A stretch of 64,000 nucleotides of DNA, from the NCBI RefSeq assembly GCF_028640845.1, contig NC_080546.1, positions 72,335,051-72,399,050 of the forward strand, given 5' to 3'. This document shows, piece by piece, positions 55,378 through 64,000 of this stretch. The notes below the pieces were generated by a model, which worked only from the letters and a program-made list of their open reading frames with translations, was not told the DNA's origin and searched no databases. Both the position numbers and the translations under genes were made by a program. Position 1 is the stretch's first letter. Each line of letters opens with the position of its first letter. Origin of the DNA: Ahaetulla prasina (lineage: Eukaryota; Chordata; Lepidosauria; Squamata; Colubridae).

Positions 55378-55787
55378 TTTTTTTTTTTATTGAAAGAGTT
55401 TTAAAAAACAAAAACATTTTTCCCCCTTTTTTCCCCCTCCCTCCCAAAAAAAAACAAAAAACCCCTTCCCCCCTCCCTCCCCCCCCCCCGGCTTCCCGGG
55501 TCAATCACAAGGTATTGTTATACATAAACCAAACATAGAATAAAATTTTCCCTTCCAATCCAAATAACCACATCCAAAGCTTTTCATCTCCCAACCCCCT
55601 CCCCATTACATAAAATAACTTTCTAATTATTCAAAGGCAATCTGATATTTCTTAATCTGATATCTGTTTTGTAGATAATCAATCCATTTTTTCCATTCAA
55701 TTAAATATCTTTCCTGCGTATTGTCTTTTAAAAACGCTGAGATTTTAGCCATCTCAGCCAAATTAATAATTTTCAATATCCATTCTT
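55378..55787 (-). mobile_element. L1 LINE inserted in CR1, 3' part
   Basis: Poly(A)-type tail (poly T in plus), a C-rich run (G-rich polypurine on the sense strand, 55,421-55,490), then antisense of the L1 ORF2 C-terminus matching 34,170-34,368. GGTTGATTGTTCTT at 55,364-55,377 and 57,824-57,837 is a perfect 14-bp target duplication. The L1 resumes at 57,619. Confidence 0.9.
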
Positions 55788-57618
55788 TATTTATTTATTT
55801 ATTTATTTATTTATTTGTCATAACAATATATACAAGCGTTACATAAAAGGTTATAAATATATGAACGTATATATGAGGAGAAATGAGGTACTAAAAACGT
55901 GTATATACATAGGGAAAGAAACAGTAGGACAGGAACGGTAGGCACGTTTGTGCTCTTATGCACGCCCCTTTAGAGTCCTCTTAGGAAAGTGGTGAGGTCA
56001 ACCGTGGACAGTTTTTGAGTGAAACCTTTGGGGTTATGAGAAGAAACCACAGAGTCAGGTAATGCATTCCAAGTATATACAATTCTGTTACAGAAATCGT
56101 GTTTTCTGCAATCTAAACTGGAACGGTTGACATTGAGTTTGAATCTGTTTGTAGCTCTTGTGATATTGTTATTGAAACTAAAAAAGTCATTGACAGGAAG
56201 GACATTACAACGGATGATTTTATATGCTAAACCCAGATCCAGTCGAAGGCGACGAAGTTCCAAGTTTTCTAGACCCAAGATATCAAGTCTGGTGGAATAA
56301 GGTATTTTATTAGTTTCAGAGGAATGGAGAATTCTTCTCGTAAAATACCTTTGGACACGCTCAACTGTGTTGATGTCAGATATATGGTAAGGGTTCCAGA
56401 CAGGAGAGCAGTAATCAAGAATTGGCCTAACAAATGTTTTATATGCTCTGGTCAGTAGCATGGTGTTTTTTGAAAAGAAGCTACGTAAAATTAAGTTGAC
56501 AACTCTTAGAGCCTTCTTAGCTATGTAGTTGCAGTGGGCTTTGGAACTTAAATCGTTAGATGTAAAACCCAAGGTCTTTGACAGGGTGGGGTCATCTGCG
56601 AGGCAATGTCCATCAAGCATGTACTTTGTGATTGGGTTCTTTCTTCCAATGTGCAAGACTGAGCATTTACTGGTTGAAATTTGTAGTTGCCAAATTTTAG
56701 ACCAGGCAGATAGATGATCAAGGTCCTTTTGAATTGTGGATGCATTGTCAGTGGTGTTGAAAAGTTTGACATCATCAGCAAAGAGAACACAGTTACTTGA
56801 AATATCAATACAAAGATCATTTATATATTATAAAGAGAGTAGGTCCAAGAACGCTGCCTTGAGGAACACCACTCTTGACAGGAACAGGATTTGAAAGAGC
56901 ATTACCAATTTTAACTATTTGTTGTCTGTTTGACAAAAAAGCAGATATCCAGTGGTGTAAGGGTCCTGAAATGCCATAGGATTTTAATTTTAGGAGAAGT
57001 TTATCATGTACTACTGAGTCAAAAGCTTTGCAGAAGTCTATGTATATTGCATCTATTGATTTACCTAGATCAAGATTAGTAGTCCATAGGTTTTACAGTA
57101 GAAGTTGTAGATTGCATGATAATTTTTCCTGAAGCCAAATTGTTTATTTGAGAGAAGGTTGTGCATTTCTAAGTGTAAGGTAATGGATTGGTTGATGATG
57201 GATTCCATAACCTTGCAGGCGACGCAACATAGGGAGATAGGTCTATAATTATCAACTAAGCTGGGGTCGCCTTTTTTGAAAACTGGAATGACTGTGGCTA
57301 GCGACCAGAGACTGGGAAGGGAACTGGTTCTAAAGGCTATATTAAAGATTATACTTAGGGGTTCTGCTAGATTACTAGAAAGTTTTAAAAGTAAGCACAA
57401 AGACCATCAGGTCCAATGGATAGAGATGGCTTCAATTTACTTAGAGCTTTACCAACATTTTCTTCTGTAAAATCAACAATTGTTAAGTTGTCATGCTCAT
57501 TGATTGTACAAATTTGGAATGTTGGATGAGTGCCATCACTGTTGACAAAAACTGATGCAAAGAATTTATTAAAGAGGTTTGCTCTAGATTCTTCAGCATT
57601 GTATTCATTGCCATCAGG
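55788..57618 (-). mobile_element. Jockey-superfamily LINE inserted in the L1
   Basis: 1.8 kb, flanked by ATTCTT (55,782-55,787 and 57,619-57,624). The minus strand encodes an RT: VFKKGDPSLVDNYRPISL, NKQFGFRKNYHA (57,400-57,065), then a region of broken frames with ADDVKLF-like coding around 56,770, and a 228-codon C-terminal frame (56,656-55,970) with VRPILDYCSPVWNP and FLRGL. TTTA tail at the left. Same family as 25,046-25,685 and 62,117-62,335. Confidence 0.88.
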
Positions 57619-57970
57619 ATTCTTCTATTGTAGGTATCTCTTCTTTCTTCCAGTATTGTCCAATCAACAGTCTTGCTGCTGTTATTAAATTCAGAATCAA
57701 TTTAGTCTCAATCCCTGTACAATCCGTTATAATTCCCAAAAGGAAAAATTGTGGCAGGAACTTTATCTTCTTCTTCAGTACATTTTGAATAATCCACCAA
57801 ATTCTTATCCAAATCCAATCCATGGTTGATTGTTCTTACTGTCAGAAAGTTCCTCCTCATTTCTAGGTTGAATGTCTCCTTGGTCAATTTCCATCCATTA
57901 TTCCTTGTCTGGTCTTCAGGTGCTTTGGAAAACAGCTTGACCCTCTCCTCTCTGTTGCAGCCCCTCAAGT
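56619..57970. repeat. 1.35-kb tandem duplication, unit 1
   Basis: This segment, covering part of the inner LINE, the L1 remainder and CR1, recurs directly after itself at 57,971-59,328. The period at GTACTTTGTGATTGGG is 1,352 bp (56,621 to 57,973). Confidence 0.93.
57619..57823 (-). mobile_element. L1 LINE, upstream remainder (first duplicate)
   Basis: Continuation of the L1: ATTGTAGGTATCTC, TTGTCCAATCAACAG and GCTGTTATTAAATTCAG match the antisense L1 at 34,330-34,400. It ends at the 14-bp target duplication. Confidence 0.85.
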
Positions 57971-59600
57971 ATGTACTTTGTGATTGGGTTCTTTCTTCCA
58001 ATGTGCAAGACTGAGCATTTACTGGTTGAAATTTGTAGTTGCCAAATTTTAGACCAGGCAGATAGATGATCAAGGTCCTTTTGAATTGTGGATGCATTGT
58101 CAGTGGTGTTGAAAAGTTTGACATCATCAGCAAAGAGAACACAGTTACTTGAAATATCAATACAAAGATCATTTATATATTATAAAGAGAGTAGGTCCAA
58201 GAACGCTGCCTTGAGGAACACCACTCTTGACAGGAACAGGATTTGAAAGAGCATTACCAATTTTAACTATTTGTTGTCTGTTTGACAAAAAAGCAGATAT
58301 CCAGTGGTGTAAGGGTCCTGAAATGCCATAGGATTTTAATTTTAGGAGAAGTTTATCATGTACTACTGAGTCAAAAGCTTTGCAGAAGTCTATGTATATT
58401 GCATCTATTGATTTACCTAGATCAAGATTAGTAGTCCATAGGTTTTACAGTAGAGAAGTTGTAGATTGCATGATAATTTTTCCTGAAGCCAAATTGTTTA
58501 TTTGAGAGAAGGTTGTGCATTTCTAAGTGTAAGGTAATGGATTGGTTGATGATGGATTCCATAACCTTGCAGGCGACGCAACATAGGGAGATAGGTCTAT
58601 AATTATCAACTAAGCTGGGGTCGCCTTTTTTGAAAACTGGAATGACTGTGGCTAGCGACCAGAGACTGGGAAGGGAACTGGTTCTAAAGGCTATATTAAA
58701 GATTATACTTAGGGGTTCTGCTAGATTACTAGAGAGTTTTTTTAAAAAGTAAGCACAAAGACCATCAGGTCCAATGGATAGAGATGGCTTCAATTTACTT
58801 AGAGCTTTACCAACATTTTCTTCTGTAAAATCAACAATTGTTAAGTTGTCATGCTCATTGATTGTACAAATTTGGAATGTTGGATGAGTGCCATCACTGT
58901 TGACAAAAACTGATGCAAAGAATTTATTAAAGAGGTTTGCTCTAGATTCTTCAGCATTGTATTCATTGCCATCAGGATTCTTCTATTGTAGGTATCTCTT
59001 CTTTCTTCCAGTATTGTCCAATCAACAGTCTTGCTGCTGTTATTAAATTCAGAATCAATTTAGTCTCAATCCCTGTACAATCCGTTATAATTCCCAAAAG
59101 GAAAAATTGTGGCAGGAACTTTATCTTCTTCTTCAGTACATTTTGAATAATCCACCAAATTCTTATCCAAATCCAATCCATGGTTGATTGTTCTTACTGT
59201 CAGAAAGTTCCTCCTCATTTCTAGGTTGAATGTCTCCTTGGTCAATTTCCATCCATTATTCCTTGTCTGGTCTTCAGGTGCTTTGGAAAACAGCTTGACC
59301 CTCTCCTCTCTGTTGCAGCCCCTCAAGTATTGGAACTATCATGTCTCCCCTGGTCCTTCTCTTCACTAGACTAGCCATACCCAGTTCCTGTAACCATTCT
59401 TCATATGTTTTAGTCTCCAGTCCCCTAATCATCCTGGTTGTTCTCCTCTGCACTTTTTCTAGAATCTCAACATCTTTTTTATAGTGTGGTGACCAAAACT
59501 GGATGCAGTATTCTAGGTGGGGTCTTACTAGGGCTTTATAGAGTGGTATTAGTACCTCACTTGATCTTGATTGTATCCCTCTGTTAATCTGTTAATCAAG
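57838..59600 (-). mobile_element. CR1 LINE, upstream remainder, partly duplicated
   Basis: TACTGTCAGAAAGTTCC and the antisense C-terminal coding lie at 57,838-57,970, repeated at 59,196-59,328. Unduplicated CR1 ORF2 antisense (GTGGTGACCAAAACTGGATGC) continues to about 59,600, where the copy is 5'-truncated. Confidence 0.8.
57971..59328. repeat. 1.35-kb tandem duplication, unit 2
   Basis: Near-identical to unit 1. The differences seen are a 2-bp insertion near 58,452 (AGTAGAGAAG against AGTAGAAG) and an expanded T/A run near 58,740. TCAAG occurs at both breakpoints and at the junction. Confidence 0.93.
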
Positions 59601-59699
59601 AAGTCCTCTGCATTTCATTAAAGTAGTGTGACTTTTTCACAGCTTCTATGTGAGCTGTGAAATAAAAAATAAAAAAAAAGCTGCCATTATATCATACAG

Positions 59700-59840
59700 T
59701 TTTCATAAGCACCAGAAGCCAGAACAAGAAACAATAGAGAGAATCAACCTAGAACTAAGGATAACTTTCCTAAGGGAAAAGAATTAATCAGTGAAATGGC
59801 TTGTCTTCAGAAGTTGTGGGTGCTCCATTATTGGAGGCAA
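59700..59840 (+). mobile_element. CR1 LINE fragment
   Basis: AACCTAGAACTAAGGA, TTGTCTTCAGAAGTTGTGGG and GTGCTCCATTATTGGAGG match the C-terminal coding of the CR1 at 53,560-53,660. Confidence 0.75.
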
Positions 59841-59844
59841 CTAG

Positions 59845-60480
59845 GGCAAGGTCGCATTGTGGTTCCGCGTTGTAATGGGCTCCAGGAGGAGGAGGGGATG
59901 CCATCTTCCACCTTGTGAAGCACACTAAATTTCACTGTGCTGCGCAAAGCCCTGAGAGAGCAGCAGGCAGGCCACTTTGGCCATGAAGCGGCAACAGCAG
60001 GGGCAGTGGCATGGGTCAGGTCAGTGGGCAGGCCATGAGGCAACGGCGATGAATATGGCAGGCCAGTGTCTCGGGGCAGAGAGCAGCTCATGTCTCCTGA
60101 GCGACCAAAGCAGCTGCACCAACTAAGGCTGGAAATAGCCATTTCCTGCTGAAAAAACTTTTTAAAACCCTGACTGTCTGCCAGCGAGATCCAGCAAGAG
60201 ATGAGACGCTGGAGAATGAGACCCAGCTGCTTCTCTCCACCACAGTGCTTCCTGGATGCAGCTTACAGCTCTGAATCTGAAGCAGCAGGAGGCGAGGGCT
60301 GCCTTGAGCACATAGATACCGTGATGAAGGTGGAATGCTGCTATAGTACTAAAACAAATACCATGCAGAATAAGGGACCAGAGACAACAATACCAATTTC
60401 TCACAACACAATTAATAAGATACAAGGTTAGGTTTAGATGGTTAATACTGGAAGGCATACTCATAACATGGCAGGCAAAA
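59845..60480. other. GC-rich segment, identity unknown
   Basis: 59,845-60,340 is richer in GC and CpG than its surroundings. Frames of 76-115 codons on both strands have no known motif. It lies upstream of the L1 remnant at 60,975 and could be an L1 5' UTR or a relic of another element. Confidence 0.35.
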
Positions 60481-60489
60481 AAATGTAAG

Positions 60490-60974
60490 TGTTCTGTCTC
60501 CTTCCCCACTTCAGAACCATGAGCTGGCCTTCAGCCAGCGGATTTACGGCTCTTATCAGTCCTGGCAGAGAAATCGCAGCTGCCTGCCAAAGTTCAAACA
60601 AATGACTCACGTAGCAAGACTTTCAGCTCTTTTTGAAATGGATCAGCTAAACTTTGCTTCCTGTGGAGTGAGAGCAGTCCCAAAGCTCCTTATATATCCT
60701 GTGGATATATCCTTTTGATGACGCTGCCTCTCTAATCTTCTGAAGCGCGGGTCAAGCCAAGCTTGATTATTATTATCAGCTGGGTCTGAAGGCATACCCT
60801 GGGGAAGGGAGGAATCAGGGAATGATGGCCTCATTACGTCCTCCGACTGGTCTGGTTCTGGCTCGAGCCGAGCCAAAGGAATCAGTGCTCCCGAGGTAAG
60901 CCTTACCGGCCCTTCCCCCTCCCTCTCTGAGTCACTGTTGGGCATGGGGCGGTTCGGGGGCTGGAGTCACAACG
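60490..60974 (-). mobile_element. solo LTR, second copy of the 8,603 family
   Basis: 485 bp reading TTGTGACTCC...CAGAACA on the minus strand. GTAAG flanks it at 60,485-60,489 and 60,975-60,979 (5 of 5). The open frame MPNSDSEREGEGP...SDPADNNNQAWLDPRFRR parallels the frame in the first copy. Confidence 0.85.
60691..60699 (-). promoter_or_regulatory. TATA box of the second solo LTR
   Basis: The minus strand reads GGATATATAAGG at the place matching TATAAAGG in the first copy. Confidence 0.45.
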
Positions 60975-60979
60975 GTAAG

Positions 60980-61706
60980 GTAGACACAATTGAAAAAGTG
61001 CAAGACTTTTTTTGCACAGGAAGAAGAGCAGGAAAGTGAAGAGGAACTTGAGAGCAGAAGTCAAGACGAAGAGATACTAGTGGAAATAGAACAAGAAAGA
61101 GAAACACAAAAGAGACAAGAAAAAGAGAAAGAATGGATAGAAAGAGAAAGAGAAGGAGGAAGGCGAGTAAGAGAGACAAGAAACACACAAAAAAAGAACA
61201 AATTTAAAAAAAGGGAGAGGCAAATAAGGTGTTTTTAGCAAACATTAATGGTTTAAAAATACCAAGAAAGAGAGCTTAAACCCTCAATAAATTTTTAAAA
61301 AAATAGAAACAGATGTGATATGGCTACAGGAGGTCCACATCAAAAAGGACTACAGAAAACTGCTAGAAAATGTAAAATTAGGGAATTGCTAGAGACTAGA
61401 AATATTAGATGACGGAAAAAAGTGAAAAGAATATATATGTGCATGTATATGAAAGAAAATGAATAGTCAGAAGGATAGATAGGATAGAAGATAAAAAGAT
61501 ATAAGAGAGAATGGGACAAAAAAAAGTTTAAACAAAATGAAAGAGGGAACAAGGATGTAAACATGAGAAGAATAAGGAAACAAAGTTGATGTAAAGAAGG
61601 AACATAGTTTCTATGTTAATTCTTTTTTGTTATATGTTTTATGTCAATGTATGTCATGTATTGTTGTTCTTTGTTAAAAAAATAAAAAATATATTGAAAA
61701 AAAAAG
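60980..61706 (+). mobile_element. L1 LINE remnant: ORF1/ORF2 junction joined to 3' end
   Basis: A highly charged frame (EEEQESEEELESR, KRQEKEKEWIERERE) ends at 61,238. Then LANINGLKIPRKRA and IWLQEVHIKKDYRKLL (about 61,240-61,370) are the start of the L1 endonuclease. It jumps to an A-rich 3' UTR ending ATAAAAAATATATTG and poly A at 61,706. A large internal deletion removed most of ORF2. Confidence 0.65.
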
Positions 61707-61794
61707 AAGTGGTACAAGGAGTAGTGCAGTCTTCGCCGGCTGGAGCGAGATAATAGTGCTGTTGTGGCAAGGCAGGGCGGCACAGGCGAAGTGG

Positions 61795-61958
61795 CAGTCT
61801 GATAGAGAAGCACCCCAGTTAAAGCAGTAACTGTGAGATGGATCTTGGTGTCTTCGTGGACAATCAATTAAATATGAGCCAGTAGTTTGCAGTGGCAGCC
61901 AAAAAAGCCAATGCAATCCCAAATTGCATTAACAGAGGGATCAAGATTACGTGAGATA
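61795..61958 (+). mobile_element. CR1-like LINE fragment
   Basis: DLGVFVDNQLN, then AVAAKKANAIPNCINRGIK and a broken continuation, is the post-palm CR1/L2 block. Confidence 0.5.
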
Positions 61959-61959
61959 C

Positions 61960-62100
61960 TAATACCACTCTACTTCCCCCAACAATCTGGGTCCTCATTT
62001 TACCAACCATGGAAGTATGGAAGGCTGAGTCAACCTTGAGCCATTCAGGATTGAACTCCTGGCAGTGGGCAAAGTTAGCCTGCAGCACTGCATTCTATCC
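61960..62100 (-). mobile_element. tRNA-derived SINE, partial
   Basis: CCCAACAATCTGGGTCCTC, GGAAGGCTGAGTCAACC and GCACTGCATTCTATCC, as at 45,970-46,185. Confidence 0.65.
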
Positions 62101-62116
62101 AGTTTGTTTACATTAC

Positions 62117-62117
62117 T

Positions 62118-62168
<51 letters not shown>

Positions 62169-62335
62169 TTATTTTATTTATTTATTTTGTCAAATACATA
62201 TTAAATAATATATATATATATATAAGTATAAGCATGAATTGAATACATAAAATGAATACAACTAAAGGGAACATTAGGACAGGGACGGTAGGTGCGCTGG
62301 TGCTCTTATGCACATCCCTTACAGACCTCTTAGGA
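62117..62335 (-). mobile_element. Jockey-superfamily LINE 3' end
   Basis: TTTA tail (62,117-62,187), then AGGACAGGGACGGTAGG and GTGCTCTTATGCACATCCC and GACCTCTTAGGAA, matching 55,920-55,985. Confidence 0.8.
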
Positions 62336-62339
62336 ATAT

Positions 62340-63400
62340 TTCCACTATTCTGCTTGGTCATAAAGCTCTACTACTTTGTAGTATCTTTTCTTATATCTTG
62401 ATCAGTCAAAATTTAGTGTTTTTAATTTCTAGTCGTTTATTTCATTTATTTTTGATTTTGTAAATCATTCTTTTTATTCATATGGGGAAGAAGACAATAT
62501 GCAATTTAACTGAAAAACACTGCATTTTCTCATTCCAGTTATTTCTTCCTTTTGATTGCTACTTCTAATGTCATTTTTCTTCTAATGCACTTATTGCTGC
62601 CTTTTACATCTTTACTGACTATACATTTTGGTCTGCATATTTGATGATTCTATACCCCATTACTCTACAGAGTATGAATCTAATAGCTACTTCCCTTTAC
62701 CCTTAACCTATTCCTGATTATGTATATGATTAAGAAAAAAGCCAGAACGGATTAGATGAAATGAGATGAGATGATATAGAAATGAATTGTTTCATTTTGG
62801 AAGTCACCAAGTTATTACAGTTAACTTCAGTCTCCTCACTTCAATATTGTTGTCGCTCATGTTTTCATTAAACAGTTTTTTTCTTTCCTTCTCCTACCAC
62901 CCTTTTACAAATCTGTTTCACCAAAGAAAACGGACAAAATTCAGCAAATTTTTGTAATGCATTCTGAAATTCCGGTGTTATTCTGCTAATATCAACTATA
63001 GTGAATAATAGTGTTTTTGCCTTTATTATTTTTATAAATAATTCCATGCAGAAAACATAGCTAATACTTTATTAGACTGATTAACCATTGTCAGATTCCT
63101 TCTGCTCTTAAGCTACCGAAGTGGCTTTCCTCCTACAACATGAAGGAAAGCTTTTCCAAACTTTTTCTGGTGCTTTTTATTTATTTATTTTTTCTCTTTT
63201 GTTTTTCCTTTCCACGTTTGTCCATTTTTAAGAATACATGCCAAATGTGTAGATGAACGGTCCTCACACATTTACACATTGTTACATTAAAGTACAGAAA
63301 GCATGTAAATTGAAATGTGCTGGAATTTATCTATTTCTAGCTGCCTGTGTTTGTGTTATGTATGTTTGGAAGAAAAGAACATACACTCTGCACATGAATA
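62340..63400. other. AT-rich stretch with no gene seen
   Basis: No supportable feature. Confidence 0.45.
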
Positions 63401-63409
63401 CATCTCACA

Positions 63410-63546
63410 CAGTGGTGGGATTCAAATAATTTAACAACCGGTTCTCTGCCCTAATGATTTCTTCCAGCAACCAGTTCACCAAACTGCTCAGAAAGTTAAC
63501 AACCGCTTCTCCCGAAGTGGTGCGAACTGGCTGAATCCCACCACTG
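63410..63546. mobile_element. non-autonomous hAT element with perfect 8-bp TSD
   Basis: 137 bp with ends CAGTGGTGGGATTCA and TGAATCCCACCACTG, exact inverted repeats over 15 bases. ATCTCACA flanks at 63,402-63,409 and 63,547-63,554 (8 of 8). Confidence 0.95.
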
Positions 63547-63819
63547 ATCTCACAGCAATTTCTGCAACCCATTTCTCCTACCTGATACCTGATACCATGT
63601 ATCAGCAGGCTATGTATCAGTCCTTAGATTGACTTGGTGGATTCACAAAATACCACACGATGGCAGCACAGAATGCTAGGATTTGGAAAAGCATGTCTTT
63701 CTTATTGAAGTAAACACGTTTATCCAGTAAAATAAATATCTGCTATATTAAAATAGGGAAAAGAGCCAAATTAAAGAACAGATAGATAATTTCATAAAAG
63801 AATCTTACACTGACTTATA

Positions 63820-64000
63820 AAAGTAGTCTTTGACTTACAACAGTTTGCTTAGTGACCGTTTGAAGTTACAACAGCACTGAAGAAAGTGAGTTATGACCAT
63901 TTTCCACACTTACGACCATTTCAGCATCCCCATGGTCATGTGATCAAAATTCAGATGCCTGGCAACTGACTCGCATTAGTGACGTTTGTAATGTCCTGGG
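63820..64000. mobile_element. mariner-like element, cut by the window end
   Basis: AGTAGTCTTTGACTTACAACAG, then AAGTTACAACAGCACTGAAG and CATGGTCATGTGATCAAAATTCAG follow the left half of the 27,828-28,641 element. Confidence 0.7.

Noticed and set aside
61340..61564. Minus-strand hydrophobic ORF
   Set aside because: Antisense of the A-rich L1 3' UTR.

Overview
This window looks like non-coding nuclear DNA from a squamate reptile, most likely a snake. The basis is the repeat set: BovB (RTE) LINE pieces, tRNA-derived Sauria-type SINEs whose 3' ends resemble BovB, CR1/L3-type LINE ends carrying (ATTCT)n tails (the snake arrangement that seeds AATAG-type microsatellites), L2 LINEs ending in an ACCGCCCT...AGGGCGGT hairpin, Penelope-like relics, and many short hAT elements. 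No host protein-coding exon, rRNA gene or functional tRNA gene could be supported. Every ORF with recognisable homology belongs to a transposable element, and almost all are broken. Family names rest on motif recognition, not on a search.

Layout. 1-5,300: L2 3' end, nested hAT elements, an L3-type end and a 511-bp hAT element. 5,300-12,490: mostly unique AT-rich DNA with a (CA)n(TA)n tract, a tiny hAT element, a hAT element split by a solo LTR, and a Penelope-like relic near 10,000. 12,491-14,056: a nearly complete Tc1-like transposon whose transposase has one internal stop. 14,511-15,655: Penelope-like element with long inverted arms, then a GC-rich hAT-ended segment to 16,874. 17,100-23,600: two SINEs and L2 relics. 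24,100-26,050: two copies of an R2/R4-type LINE with a restriction-like endonuclease domain, each interrupted by another LINE. 27,000-36,200: BovB, a mariner-like element carrying a foldback hAT, SINEs, a polypurine tract, a GATA/TATC palindrome, and a BovB split by an L1. 37,500-44,900: BovB end, CR1 pieces, a second pair of R2/R4-type copies and another degenerate LINE. 46,291-48,352: L2 and L3-type LINEs. 50,429-53,177: a Ty3/Gypsy chromovirus with both LTRs but a large internal deletion. 53,400-54,060: a CR1 carrying two hAT insertions. 55,197-59,600: L1 inside CR1, another LINE inside the L1, and a recent 1.35-kb tandem duplication across them. 60,490-62,340: a second solo LTR, L1 and SINE pieces. 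63,410-64,000: hAT and mariner-like elements.

The elements do not form a pathway. What they give is a readable insertion history: target-site duplications (8 bp for hAT, 5 bp for LTR elements, TA for Tc1, 6-18 bp for LINEs and SINEs) could be checked by eye at more than fifteen sites. The points most worth following up are three Penelope-like relics with hammerhead-ribozyme-like cores, the Tc1 element as a horizontal-transfer candidate, the R2/R4-type copies bounded by TAA-type microsatellites, two L2 tails inserted in frame in R2/R4-type ORFs, and the 1.35-kb tandem duplication. I do not claim a wholly new biological system.
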